Both the position numbers and the translations under genes were made by a program. From Micromonosporaceae bacterium (GTDB lineage: Bacteria > Actinomycetota > Actinomycetes > Mycobacteriales > Micromonosporaceae): a stretch of 33,287 bases of DNA. Location of the stretch: the NCBI GenBank assembly GCA_009377645.1, contig WHTQ01000047.1, positions 1 to 33,287 on the forward strand, read 5' to 3'. Below are positions 1 to 7,682 of the stretch, piece by piece. The notes beneath the pieces were generated by a model, which was not told where the DNA came from, ran no database searches, and saw only the letters and a list, made by a program, of their open reading frames with translations. The stretch's first letter is position 1; every line of letters begins with the position of its first letter.

Positions 1-1062
1 ACCGCGTTCTCGCCCTACCTGTACGAGCTGGTCTACCCGGAGCCGGACCGGTTCCCCAGCGGCGGGCAGTACGTCGCCGAGCCGGCGCAGCTGGCCACCG
101 TGAACAACACCATCCATGGCGTACCCGGCCACACGGTGGGCGAGTACCGGGCCCTGTGGCGGCCGGGCCAGATCATCGGGGCGGCCCAGTACACGGAGAC
201 TCCGGTCGCTGTGGAGCGGGTCGAGTACGTCAGCCCCGGTGACAGCCTCTACCGGCAGACGATGACGGCGGCGTACATCACGGTGGGAACCATGAACGAA
301 CGCGACATAATGTACGAGGTCGGCGACGAGTCTGACCGGGCGTGGTTCAAGTCACCGATGCACTCGGGCCTCTACGACCGGCACGGCCCTCGTAACCCGG
401 GTGACCCGGTCCGTCGGACCGACAACAGCATCCGGTTCGTCCAGCCGGCGTGGTTCGACAACAACACGCCGGCGGGCTACGGTGCCCTGCACGCCTCGGT
501 GGACACCACACCGTTCCGGGCCTACCGGAACGGCGTCCTGTTCGGCACGGCCACGCGGCCGCAGGTCATCGCGAACGTCGGTCCGGAGCTGGCCACCTAC
601 CGGTTCGAAGTGGACCTGATCCGGAACGCCGACTGGTGGCCGACCTCGACCGCCGGCCACACCGCGTGGACCTTCACCTCGGCGGCGCCGCCGGCGGGTG
701 AGACCGTGGTCCTGCCGCTGCTGAAGGCCAGCTACGACGTGGACCTGGACCTGACCAACACCGCACCGCACCCGCGGGACGCGCGCATTCCGGCCACTCT
801 GGACCTGCGGGTGGCGCACCAGAACGAGGCGCAGGCACCGGCGGTGGCCGGCGCCCGGGTCTGGATCTCCTACGACGACGGCGAAACCTGGGAGCCGCGG
901 CCGGTCCGGGACCTCGGTGACGGGCAGTACCGGAGCTTCCTCAACCAGCCGGACCCGGCCGAAACCTCCGGGTTCGTCTCGCTGCGGATCGAGGCCTGGG
1001 ACGCCGACGACAACCGGATCGAACAGGAAATCACCCGCGCCTGGCGGCTGCCGGCCCGCTAG
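1..1062 (+). CDS. Secreted S8-type serine protease, C-terminal part (5' end outside window)
   Basis: The reading frame is open from base 1, so the gene begins upstream of the window; only about 353 residues are seen. No catalytic Asp/His/Ser motif is in this part. The sequence looks like the beta-rich C-terminal region of large actinobacterial extracellular subtilisin-like proteases: it is rich in Tyr, Trp and Gly, and it ends in an Ig-like module (RVWISYDDGETWEP, then FVSLRIEAWDADDN) just before the stop. Such modules follow the S8 catalytic and PA domains. A strong inverted repeat follows the stop (1086-1126). Assignment to S8 is family inference from the C-terminal pattern; another large secreted protein with the same module cannot be excluded. 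Confidence 0.65.
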   Translation, partial: TAFSPYLYELVYPEPDRFPSGGQYVAEPAQLATVNNTIHGVPGHTVGEYRALWRPGQIIGAAQYTETPVAVERVEYVSPGDSLYRQTMTAAYITVGTMNERDIMYEVGDESDRAWFKSPMHSGLYDRHGPRNPGDPVRRTDNSIRFVQPAWFDNNTPAGYGALHASVDTTPFRAYRNGVLFGTATRPQVIANVGPELATYRFEVDLIRNADWWPTSTAGHTAWTFTSAAPPAGETVVLPLLKASYDVDLDLTNTAPHPRDARIPATLDLRVAHQNEAQAPAVAGARVWISYDDGETWEPRPVRDLGDGQYRSFLNQPDPAETSGFVSLRIEAWDADDNRIEQEITRAWRLPAR

Positions 1063-1085
1063 GTCCGCGAGCGGCGGCCGCGTAC

Positions 1086-1126
1086 GGCGGTGGCGTACGA
1101 CTCCACGGGGGTCGTACGCCACCGCC
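1086..1126. terminator. Bidirectional hairpin terminator between convergent genes
   Basis: A perfect 16-bp inverted repeat (1086-1101 with 1111-1126) with a 9-nt loop lies between the convergent protease gene and the PQ-loop gene. There is no U tract, which is common for actinobacterial terminators. Confidence 0.7.
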
Positions 1127-1149
1127 CGGATCATGTACAGCCTGGGGGC

Positions 1150-1467
1150 TCACCGGAGGCCGGCGGGCACCGGCTCCGGCCGGGTCGCGGTCCGGCGGTT
1201 GCGGAGCAGCACGTAGCGCGCGTACCAGAACAGCATCAGTGCGGTGGTGACCAGATGGAACCCGTGTAGCGCCCACACCGGGCCGACCGGCAGGTGCAGG
1301 ATATAGACCGTGTTGACGACGTTGCCGACGTTGCTGAGCAGGATGTTTCCGAGGCTGTAGGAGCCCAGATCCTTGGTGCGAGCCGCCTTCACCAGCATCG
1401 GGAGGGTGCTGACGACGAAGATCACAGTGGAGATCGCGCCGGCCACGACCGCGAGACTGTCGCCCAT
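1150..1467 (-). CDS. Small PQ-loop/SemiSWEET-like membrane protein
   Basis: A 105-residue protein with three hydrophobic segments (about 5-25, 38-58 and 66-88) and an Arg-rich cytoplasmic tail. The stretch TLPMLVKAARTKDLGSYSL matches the PQ-loop pattern (Pro followed by a short polar, basic loop and a Ser/Leu-rich start of the next helix). This and the three-helix length fit SemiSWEET-type transporters, which work as dimers; the substrate is unknown. ATG at 1467 is preferred over GTG at 1470 because GAGGAG at 1474-1479 is 6 nt from the ATG and only 3 nt from the GTG. Confidence 0.6.
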   Translation of the reverse strand: MGDSLAVVAGAISTVIFVVSTLPMLVKAARTKDLGSYSLGNILLSNVGNVVNTVYILHLPVGPVWALHGFHLVTTALMLFWYARYVLLRNRRTATRPEPVPAGLR

Positions 1468-1602
1468 CACGTACTCCTCACATCCACACTCCGGTTGCTT
1501 TCACCGGGGACGTCGGCGCGGACGCCCGGCACTCGACACCCGCACCGACCGCGAGCGCCGAATGTGGTGTGGGTCATAGGCGGCCCGGGGCGAGGGTGTC
1601 GC

Positions 1603-1980
1603 TCAGCCGTACTGGCCGAGCGCGTAGCGGGTGCCGCAGTCGTCCTCGAACAGCGCCCACCAGCCGAAGTGCATCTCGACCGGCTCGATCGGGAAGGTGA
1701 CCCCCCGGGCGGACAGCTCCTGGTAGGTCTGCTGGACGTCGTCGCAGGTGAAGAAGACGTCAGAGTGCGGCAGCCGGTCCGGCACCTCCCGCTGCGGCTC
1801 GTCGCCGCGGGGGCTGAGCACCAGCACCAGCCGCTGGTCCGGCGGCTGGACCTCGACCCACCGCTCGTCGCCGTAGGTGTCGTCGCGGGCGACCGTGAAC
1901 CCGACCTGCTCGGTCCAGAACCGCTTCGCCCGCTCCTGGTCGTCCACTGGCACGATGATCTTCCGGACTCCGTTGATCAT
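1603..1980 (-). CDS. VOC-superfamily (glyoxalase/bleomycin-resistance fold) protein
   Basis: A 125-residue single-domain protein. It begins with a beta strand and a helix typical of VOC proteins (IIVPVDDQERAKRFWTEQVG), has the middle strand WVEVQPPDQRLVLVL, and ends with the second module (DVFFTCDDVQQTYQELSARG through WALFEDDCGTRYALGQ). VOC proteins bind a metal and catalyse varied reactions or bind small molecules; the substrate cannot be told. ATG 1980 is chosen because GGAG lies 6-7 nt upstream, while the in-frame ATG at 1992 has no ribosome-binding site. Confidence 0.8.
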   Translation of the reverse strand: MINGVRKIIVPVDDQERAKRFWTEQVGFTVARDDTYGDERWVEVQPPDQRLVLVLSPRGDEPQREVPDRLPHSDVFFTCDDVQQTYQELSARGVTFPIEPVEMHFGWWALFEDDCGTRYALGQYG

Positions 1981-2143
1981 GACAGTCTCCATAGCTGATG
2001 CGCGGCCAAGGTATCTAGCGCGGATATAACCACGCCGCCGGGTTGCTGCGCACCGGAGGTCGTCGCGAGCCACCCGCGCCCACCCGGGCCGCACCGTCGT
2101 ACCCGACCGGTACGGTCCGGGCTGCTACTCAGGGAGGATCGGT

Positions 2144-2332
2144 ATGGCAGCGAAGGTGGACCTGACGCTGGACGTACGGGTGGGTGGCGCCGGCAGCCCG
2201 GACGAGCGATGGGGACGGATCACGGCAGAGGTGGAGCGGCTGACCGCGGCCGGCGCAGCCACGCTGTGGGTGGACACCGGCCACCACGTGGTCATGGCCG
2301 ATCCGGAGGGCAACGAGTTCTGTGTCGCGTGA
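2144..2332 (+). pseudogene. VOC-family C-terminal remnant, possibly still translated
   Basis: A 62-residue frame that matches only the second half of a glyoxalase-like domain: a helix WGRITAEVERLTAAGAAT, then HHVVMADPEGNEFCVA, the classic C-terminal strand of this family. A full domain is about 115-120 residues, so the first module is missing. It has a good ribosome-binding site (AGGGAGG at 2131-2137, 6 nt from the ATG), so a short protein may be made. It may have lost its 5' half by deletion. A stand-alone half-module that dimerises is a less likely alternative. Confidence 0.6.
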
Positions 2333-2339
2333 CGCGACT

Positions 2340-3089
2340 CTACTTGCGAGGCGGGTCAGAGTTGGCGGCCGCGACCTGGCGGATCAACCCGACGGTCCAG
2401 GCGACACACTCGGACCACAGGGCGGCGCCGCGTTCGGCGCTTCCGTGGCGAGGATCGCCGATCACACCGCTGCTGGAGTAGGCAGTGAAGTCGAGTCCTG
2501 AGTCGTCCCAGTCGACCGGTCCGTGCGACGGTCCGGGAACCCGGTCCGGCCGGACCAGCTCCGGGTGCCGGTGCAGCGCGATCGAGGTGGTGAAGCTGTC
2601 GGCGTGTCCGCCCGCGACGTCCGAGTCAGTGACCCGGCACCAGATCTGGTGTAGCGGCGGGTCGGGGAGGAACGCTCGCGCCTGCCCGCGCCACCGCTGG
2701 TTGAAATGACCGATCCTGGCGCGCAGGTCGTGGCCGCCACACCCTCGCCAGACCACCAGTCGACTGAACCCCTGCTCGGCGAGTGACTCGAGGACTGCGT
2801 CGCAGACCGCGTCGTGCAGGGCGACCGGCAGGTCCACATAGCCGGTGCGGAAGCCGCGGTGTTCCGGAGTGGGGCCGTACGGCAGCGGCGGGAGCACGAG
2901 GCAGCCGATCTGGTGATCGGCGGCGGCCCGCTCGGATGCGGCGAGCAGGAGTTCCTCGGCGAACCAGGTGTCGAATCCGACCCCGAGATGAGGTCCTTGC
3001 TGCTCGGTGCATCCCATCGGGATCAGCGCAAGCCAGCCGTTACTGGCGTGCGTGGCGATCTCCAGATAGGTGCAGTCCACATAGCGCAT
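2340..3089 (-). CDS. Creatininase-family amidohydrolase
   Basis: A 249-residue protein of the usual length for the creatininase family (cyclic amide hydrolases with a dinuclear metal site). It carries the N-terminal signature IPMGCTEQQGPHLGVGFD, with Glu, His and Asp as likely metal ligands, then PYGPTPEHRGFRTGYVDL, and WRGCGGHDLRARIG in place of the usual G-N-G-G-N motif. The latter segment has Gly-Gly-His where most members have Gly-Gly-Asn. ATG 3089 is annotated; an in-frame GTG at 3098 overlaps the stop of the upstream HNH gene (TAGTG) and would give three more residues by translational coupling. Neither start has a clear ribosome-binding site. Related enzymes mature redox peptides (MftE) or hydrolyse creatinine; no such partner is nearby. 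Confidence 0.75.
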   Translation of the reverse strand: MRYVDCTYLEIATHASNGWLALIPMGCTEQQGPHLGVGFDTWFAEELLLAASERAAADHQIGCLVLPPLPYGPTPEHRGFRTGYVDLPVALHDAVCDAVLESLAEQGFSRLVVWRGCGGHDLRARIGHFNQRWRGQARAFLPDPPLHQIWCRVTDSDVAGGHADSFTTSIALHRHPELVRPDRVPGPSHGPVDWDDSGLDFTAYSSSGVIGDPRHGSAERGAALWSECVAWTVGLIRQVAAANSDPPRK

Positions 3090-3097
3090 GCTCGACA

Positions 3098-4396
3098 CTA
3101 GCTGGTGGCCTGGGTGGTGGTTCCGTTCCAGTTGCTGGAGTGGGTGTGGGGCGGCTGGTACGGGATGCCTTCGGGGCGGGTGATGGTGACGTGGCCGGTG
3201 GTGGGGTGTAGATCGATGGTCCAGTGGGCTTCGTGCACCAGGCTGTGGTGGTGTCTGCACAGCAGTAGGCAGCGTTGCAGGCTGGTTTCTCCGCCGTCGG
3301 CCCAGGGGTCGAGGTGGTGGGCGTCGGTCCAGTCGGCGGGGGTGGGGCAGCCGGGCCAGCGGCAACCGCGGTCGCGGGTGTGCAGGGCGCGGCGAATCCA
3401 GTGCGGCACCAGCCGGTGCCGGCGTCCGACATCCAGCGGTGTGCCGGTGGTGGGGTCGAAGATGATCCGCCAGATGTCGGCGTCGCAGGCAACGCGTTGG
3501 GCGGTGGCGGGTGGAATCGGGCCGATCCAGTTCAGCCAGGGTGGGTCTGCCCAGCCAGGCTGTTGCCAGCCCGGTTCGGGTTCGGGTGGGCCGGGTGCGG
3601 GTGGACCGGCTCGGGGCGGCTGGGTGGCCGGTGCGGGTGGGGCGATCCGCAGTCGCAGGGTTTGGCTGGTGCGGCCGAACCCGGCCGGGATCCGCTCATG
3701 CTGGTCGACCATGGCGCCGGGCCGGGTCCAGTCACTGCTCGGCTGTGCACCGGCGGTGGCGAGCTGGCGTAGCCGCTGGCCGGCGGCGTCGGCCTGGTGG
3801 GCTTCGGCCAGCCGGGCCAGGGTGCCGGGTGAAAGCGCCTGTGGGTGCAGCAGCACCCCGATCTGCGGTCGTTGCCCGGCCACCGATGGCAGGGTGCCGG
3901 CGGTCAGCTGCCGGCGGGCCAGCTCGACCAGCGCGTCGGCGCGCCGCTGCCCGGCGCTTCGGGTATCCCCGTCGGCGGGTGGGAGGGTGAGCGCGTCCAG
4001 GGCGGTGGCCACGGCGGCTCCGCCTTCCGGGTCCAGCTGCCCGCGCAGCACCAGCATCCCTTGCACCGGGGCGATGGTCAGCGACCGGCGGTCGAAGTCT
4101 GCGGCCGGGTCTTGCCCGTCCGGGTCGAGATGGGCCTGCACCCGGGCACACACCAGGCCGAACCGGGCCGGGTCCAGGGTGCGGGCGGCGTCGGCCAGGG
4201 TGGCGTCCACCTCGGCCACCCGGTGCACCCCGACCTGCCCGGCCAGCCGGGCCACCTGCTGGACCTGCTCGGCGGATGCCTCGCCGGTCTGGGCGACCGC
4301 GGCCAGTTTCGGCAGGCTTCGTAACAGCCGGGCAGCGGCCACGATCCGCTGCGCGGCCTGCCCGGACAGTCGGGCGAAGGCCTGTAGCCAGGTCTT
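3098..4396 (-). pseudogene. DUF222-HNH endonuclease, C-terminal part, split by the integrated element
   Basis: This holds residues 72-503 of a DUF222 (13E12 REP-type) protein. The helical DUF222 domain is followed by a Pro-rich linker and a C-terminal HNH nuclease domain with C-RWPGC, DAHHL-DPWADGG and LLCRHHHSLVH motifs (Cys pairs for zinc, His for metal and catalysis). The first 71 residues are missing here and are found, in the same orientation and frame, at 12273-12485. The open frame that continues beyond 4396 on this strand is antisense to the element's genes and has no family resemblance. A GTG at the element edge (VSAHHHGKTW) could restart translation, but the N-terminal helices would be absent. 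The intact gene would give 503 residues. Confidence 0.88.
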
Positions 4397-4420
4397 GCCG
4401 TGGTGGTGAGCTGACACACT
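4371..4420. other. Left attachment site of the integrated element
   Basis: Host HNH-gene sequence lies to the left of TT at 4395-4396 and element sequence (24-nt attP arm, 4397-4420) to the right. The arm ends in TGACACACT, the exact reverse complement of the first 9 nt of the arm at the other end, and begins GCCGTG, the reverse complement of CACGGC there. Crossover at TT is inferred because it alone restores the host frame (Lys codon AAG on the minus strand). Confidence 0.85.
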
Positions 4421-4486
4421 AAAGCGGCCCGGACGGGTGCTTGCACACCCGCGACCCGGGCCTGACGGAACACTGGAGGTTCCGCT

Positions 4487-4846
4487 GTGAACGATCCTGC
4501 CACCGGCCGCCCCGTGATGGTGCAGCCGGACGACATCCACACCGCCGCCAACCTGGTGGCGCTGCTCACCGCCATCGCCCGGGCCACCGGCCACACCATC
4601 CCGGAGACCGTGCACTGGCCGCTGGCGCACTCGCTGGCCAGTGCGCTGCTGGCCACGCTCGGCCTGGCCGAGCCGCACGCCGCCGCGGCGGTCGACATCC
4701 ACCCGGCCACCGGCGCCGGCTCCACCACACCCGCCCCGGCGACCGCCACCTGCGCCGTCTGCTTCGCCACGCTGGTGTGGCGCTCGCACCCGGACCGGGA
4801 CCAGGCCGGCTGGCTCCACCTGCCCGAGGGTGGCGAGCCCCGGTGA
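4487..4846 (+). CDS. Element-encoded small protein of unknown function (module gene 1)
   Basis: A 119-residue protein not recognised. The N-terminal half is helical (DDIHTAANLVALLTAIARAT; PLAHSLASALLATLGL). The C-terminal part has one CxxC (CAVCFATLVW), which could be half of a zinc site completed in a dimer. The GTG start has GGAGG at 4475-4479, 7 nt upstream. It is the first gene of a three-gene operon in which each stop overlaps the next start by 4 nt (GTGA). It is transcribed away from the left attachment site, opposite to all other element genes, a usual position for accessory (cargo) genes in satellites. Confidence 0.75.
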   Translation: MNDPATGRPVMVQPDDIHTAANLVALLTAIARATGHTIPETVHWPLAHSLASALLATLGLAEPHAAAAVDIHPATGAGSTTPAPATATCAVCFATLVWRSHPDRDQAGWLHLPEGGEPR

Positions 4847-5130
4847 GTCAGATCAGCGGCGCGTGGACCGCCGAGCTTGACCTGACCCGGCTGGCCGACC
4901 AGCTGGCGCTACGGCTGGCCTCCGTGCTGGTCACCGAGCAGCTGGCCGACCGGATCGCCACGAAGGTGGCGGTCATGCTCACCCCGGCTGCCGGCGGTGA
5001 GCACGTCTACGAGCGGGAGCCGGAGCCGGGATCCGGGGACCCCGGATCCGGAGCCCGCCGGGGTGCGCGCTTCGGCGGCGTCACCGACGCTGGCACCGTC
5101 GACTACGACCCGGGTGAGGGAGCGCCGTGA
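4843..5130 (+). CDS. Element-encoded small protein of unknown function (module gene 2)
   Basis: A 95-residue protein starting at a GTG that overlaps the previous stop (GTGA). Residues 8-50 form a probable amphipathic helix with regular Leu spacing (LTRLADQLALRLASVLVTEQ and on to about residue 48), suggesting oligomerisation or partner binding. The tail is acidic and Gly/Pro-rich (EREPEPGSGDPGSG) and probably disordered. No enzymatic motif is seen. The tight coupling to the flanking genes suggests a shared complex. Confidence 0.7.
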   Translation: MSQISGAWTAELDLTRLADQLALRLASVLVTEQLADRIATKVAVMLTPAAGGEHVYEREPEPGSGDPGSGARRGARFGGVTDAGTVDYDPGEGAP

Positions 5131-5339
5131 GGTTCCGGCTGGGATGGTTCAAGCGCCTCGGCGGCGGCTTCGGCGTCGGCGGCACCTTCGGCGGCGGCCG
5201 GCCGGGGGACAGCCCGTCCGGCCCGCCCGGTGCGGGCGCCGGGGTGGCGATCTGGGGCCTGGTGGCCGCGGTGGTGCTCACCGCCGGCTGCGTGGCGCTG
5301 TGCGTCGGTGGGGTGATCTGGCAGGCCGTGGCCGAGTAA
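5127..5339 (+). CDS. Element-encoded single-span membrane protein (module gene 3)
   Basis: A 70-residue protein with a basic start (RFRLGWFKRLGGG), a Gly/Pro-rich stretch and one hydrophobic segment of about 25 residues near the C-terminus (VAIWGLVAAVVLTAGCVALC and on), ending QAVAE. The GTG start overlaps the previous stop (GTGA), with GAGGGAG upstream. A tiny membrane protein at the end of a cargo operon could be a superinfection-exclusion factor, a holin-like protein or a toxin; nothing in the sequence decides this. Confidence 0.7.
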   Translation: MRFRLGWFKRLGGGFGVGGTFGGGRPGDSPSGPPGAGAGVAIWGLVAAVVLTAGCVALCVGGVIWQAVAE

Positions 5340-5356
5340 ACCCACACCCAACTACC

Positions 5357-5401
5357 GGCGACCCCCCGGGAACCCCGCTACGGGGAACTCAGGGGGTCGC
5401 C
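5357..5401. terminator. Bidirectional terminator between convergent element operons
   Basis: A perfect 10-bp outer stem (5357-5366 with 5392-5401) encloses a second 5-bp hairpin (5373-5377 with 5381-5385, loop CTA). The minus-strand stop codon at 5378-5380 lies in the inner loop. Confidence 0.7.
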
Positions 5402-5635
5402 CCGTGCATGCACGTAGGCGTCGACCGCCGCCTCCGCCGCGCCCTCGGTGGGGAACACCTCCACCCACACCGGCCGGCCCGGGCCGGCGTCCGCCCGCCA
5501 CACGCACGCCTCCCACCCGGCCGCCTGGTCGTCAGCCACCGACCACCCGTCCGCGTCGACCGGCATCACCGACCAGGCGAGCGGATCATGGTGGGCACCC
5601 GCATGCCCACCCGAACCGCAGCGCACACACGGCAT
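5378..5635 (-). CDS. Small protein coupled to the capsid gene, unknown function
   Basis: An 85-residue protein whose ATG overlaps the capsid stop (TGATG). The N-terminus has a possible zinc-binding cluster of Cys and His (MPCVRCGSGGHAGAHHD). The rest alternates Trp-rich strands and a helix (DDQAAGWEACVWRADAGPG; WVEVFPTEGAAEAAVDAYVH). The family is not recognised. Its place directly after the capsid gene would suit a capsid-decorating or capsid-modifying protein, but that is inference. Its stop lies within the convergent terminator hairpin. Confidence 0.65.
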   Translation of the reverse strand: MPCVRCGSGGHAGAHHDPLAWSVMPVDADGWSVADDQAAGWEACVWRADAGPGRPVWVEVFPTEGAAEAAVDAYVHARGDPLSSP

Positions 5636-6771
5636 CAGACGGTTACCGTTACCGCCCCGCCGACCAGCACCGGAGCCACGGCAAGATGCAGCCACTGGCC
5701 GAACTCCTGGCTGCCGTCCTGCACGTTCCACACCAGCTGCGAGACCAGCCCCGACGCGACCGCCCGGAAGCTGCCCGGGTCGAAGACCGTCACCGACGTT
5801 GCGGTCGCCGCCGCCGAGACGTAGACCCGCGCACCCGCATAGCGCATCGCGAAGCTCTCGGTGTCCGGCCCGGACGCGGGGGTCCGGGCGACGCCGCCGA
5901 TGATCGGCGCCAGGTCCTCGGCCGTGCCCACGATCCACAGGTCGGACGGATCACGCCCGGCCGCGTCCGCCACGGCCAGGATCGCCTCATCCAGGTCGAC
6001 ACCCACCGACGGGGTCTGCTCGATGACCCCCACCGCGGTCACGTCGGTGTCGCGGGCCACGATCCGCGCGTGCGCCGCGGTCAGCTCCTGCATGGACGTG
6101 GACAGCTGCGCCGCCGAGGTCAGCGAGGAGAACACGCCGTGGCGGGTCAGCGTGATCTCCGAAGGGGACACGCCGTTGAACTCCGCATGCGCGACCCCCT
6201 CGGCCACCCCGGCCGTACCGGCCGGCAGCGTGAACGTCGGCACGTTGGCCTTCAGCCCGTCCGCCGGGGTGGTCGGCAACCCGGTGGAGCGCCACAGCGA
6301 CCGCGGCGCGGCCAGCCCACCCGGCGCGTACTCGGTGCCCGTGCCCATCTGGGTCGTGGACGCACGCTCCAGCACCGTCACCGGCTGCATCTGCGCCCGG
6401 GACCGCTCCAGCACCTCCATGTGCTCGGCGGAGGGGAAGAACGGCGAGCCGCCACCGGAGTGCCGGGCCTGGTTGATCGCCGCGCCGAGCTGCCGGGAGC
6501 GTTCGGACACCTGCCGGTCCAGGCTGCGCTCCTCCTCCTCGGCGCGCGACCGCTCCAGAACCTCCCGGTCCTTGGCGCTGATGGCGTCCCGCAACGCGCC
6601 GAGTTCGGCCCGGTCGTCGTAGGACAGGTCGTTCTCACGCGTGGTGAAATCGCGCTCCTCGTCCTGAGCCCGCTTGATTCGCATCTCGATCCGCTGCGAG
6701 GCGCCGGCCACCCGGGTCTCCAGCTCCTGCCGGCCCAGCCGGGTCAGCTCGTCAACGTCGTACTTCGCCAT
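5635..6771 (-). CDS. HK97-fold phage major capsid protein
   Basis: A 378-residue protein. Residues 5-95 are highly charged and helical (Arg/Glu-rich, e.g. ELETRVAGASQRIEMRIKRA), like the scaffolding delta-domain of HK97-type capsid proteins. Residues 130-378 have the phage capsid pattern: strand-rich segments, the SFAMRYAGARVYVSAAATAT region, and a C-terminal VFDPGSFRAVASGLVSQLV run followed by a final strand LAVAPVLVGGAVTVTV. No prohead protease gene accompanies it, so delta-domain removal would need a helper enzyme or not occur. AAGGGG lies about 8 nt before the ATG. The following 85-residue gene overlaps its stop. Confidence 0.8.
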   Translation of the reverse strand: MAKYDVDELTRLGRQELETRVAGASQRIEMRIKRAQDEERDFTTRENDLSYDDRAELGALRDAISAKDREVLERSRAEEEERSLDRQVSERSRQLGAAINQARHSGGGSPFFPSAEHMEVLERSRAQMQPVTVLERASTTQMGTGTEYAPGGLAAPRSLWRSTGLPTTPADGLKANVPTFTLPAGTAGVAEGVAHAEFNGVSPSEITLTRHGVFSSLTSAAQLSTSMQELTAAHARIVARDTDVTAVGVIEQTPSVGVDLDEAILAVADAAGRDPSDLWIVGTAEDLAPIIGGVARTPASGPDTESFAMRYAGARVYVSAAATATSVTVFDPGSFRAVASGLVSQLVWNVQDGSQEFGQWLHLAVAPVLVGGAVTVTV

Positions 6772-7375
6772 GGTGTGTGCCCCTTTTTCGGAGTGCGTGA
6801 ACGTCTGAATGGCCCTCTCGGCCAGCGAGACCCGCTCCCCAGGTCACACAACACACGCGGCGGCGCAACGGCGCCCGCCTGACGGAAACTGGCCGCAACG
6901 GCGGCTCCCACAGCGGTGGGTGTTTCTGCTGAGGCCAGTCTAGCGGGTGGTCCGGTTTTTGAGGCGGCCCGCCCTGACCCGTCCGCAGTCGTGCGTCCCT
7001 CCGGCTAACAGCTGAAACGAAGATCATCCGGGATCGGCCGGCATCCCGACGAATCAAGATCGTTTGCGTTAAAAACGCGGTAGATAAATCGCCCTGACTG
7101 CGTGCGGATACGGGACATATTCAGTTGTCCTGTTCGCGGTCGCCGCGCCCGTTCGTTTGTATCCTTGACCTGCGCTCTTTCAATTGCCATGAATTCAGGC
7201 TTCGGAAGACCTCGTGCGCCAGCTCGGGGTCTTCCAGCATGTCAGCCACTATCTGCCCCTTTCCGGCTGCGCATAAATCGATCGGAGTCTACGTAACCCC
7301 CCGTAGCAGTCATTATGTCCGTTTTTCGATGGTAAATAGATCGCATGACTGGCATGCGGGTCAGGGGCGTATGCC
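6772..7375. other. AT-richer non-coding control region with repeats (possible origin)
   Basis: About 600 bases with no convincing gene. By hand count 7021-7380 is 195/360 GC (54%), far below the surroundings. Two similar 29-nt segments (7079-7107 and 7331-7359; both start GGTA, share ATCGC, TGACTG and TGCGG) lie 252 bp apart. A GCGTT-AAA-AACGC hairpin lies at 7066-7078. Nearer the capsid gene are a 9-bp direct repeat GCAACGGCG (6865 and 6895), ACTGGCC/GGCCAGT (6888-6894 with 6933-6939) and a CCCAC-AGCG-GTGGG hairpin (6907-6920). A possible minus-strand promoter (TTGAAA, 16 nt, TACAAA) lies near 7151-7178. Roles suggested: replication origin, capsid promoter or operator. Confidence 0.5.
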
Positions 7376-7397
7376 TAAAAAATCGGCCCCGGCCGAT
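7376..7397 (-). terminator. Rho-independent terminator of the integrase-primase operon
   Basis: On the minus strand ATCGGCC-GG-GGCCGAT is followed directly by a run of T (six T including the stem end). It lies about 28 nt downstream of the last gene of the operon (stop at 7425). It is one of few classical T-tract terminators in the window. Confidence 0.8.
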
Positions 7398-7424
7398 ACT
7401 CCGGCGGACGCGAGCCGCTAGGGC

Positions 7425-7682
7425 TCAGCCGTCCGGCTCGCCGGTCAGCAGCTGGGCGCGGTAGCGCGCGATCAGCTCCGACAGCTCGTAGCCGGTCCAG
7501 TCGGCGATCCGGACCACCATGCCGGCCAGCTGCAGGGCGACCTCGGCCGGGTCCACGTCCTCGCCGAGCAGCGACCGCCACTCCTCGGATCGCGCGGCGA
7601 TCTGGTGTGGCTGAGCGCGTGCTCGCGCCATCAGCTCCACGGCGCCGATCGCGGCCAGCGTGGCTGGCTTGCTGTCGCTCAT
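7425..7682 (-). CDS. Small helical element protein, unknown function
   Basis: An 85-residue all-helical protein (MARARAQPHQIAARSEEWRS; PAEVALQLAGMVVRIADWTG; SELIARYRAQLL). It is the last gene of the leftward operon. The ATG overlaps the upstream stop (ATGA), with GAGAGGA 7-8 nt before it. The family is not recognised; size and place after the primase resemble small replication or packaging accessory proteins of actinophage satellites, which is inference. Confidence 0.7.
   Translation of the reverse strand: MSDSKPATLAAIGAVELMARARAQPHQIAARSEEWRSLLGEDVDPAEVALQLAGMVVRIADWTGYELSELIARYRAQLLTGEPDG

Noticed and set aside
352-1134. Long open frame antisense to the protease C-terminus
   Set aside because: Such frames arise from high GC; the composition is Arg/Pro/Gly-rich with no family resemblance, while the plus-strand frame looks like a real protein.
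3105-4409. Long plus-strand frame opposite the HNH gene
   Set aside because: Antisense shadow; Ser/Arg/Ala-rich with no domain, while the minus strand has clear DUF222 and HNH motifs.
4397-4819. Extension of the HNH frame beyond the left attachment site (about 140 residues)
   Set aside because: It is antisense to module gene 1, which has a ribosome-binding site, and the true N-terminus is found at 12273-12485.
7125-7421. Short frames on both strands in the AT-richer element region (also 7005-7190 minus)
   Set aside because: Third codon positions lack the GC bias of real genes here, and there is no resemblance or good ribosome-binding site.
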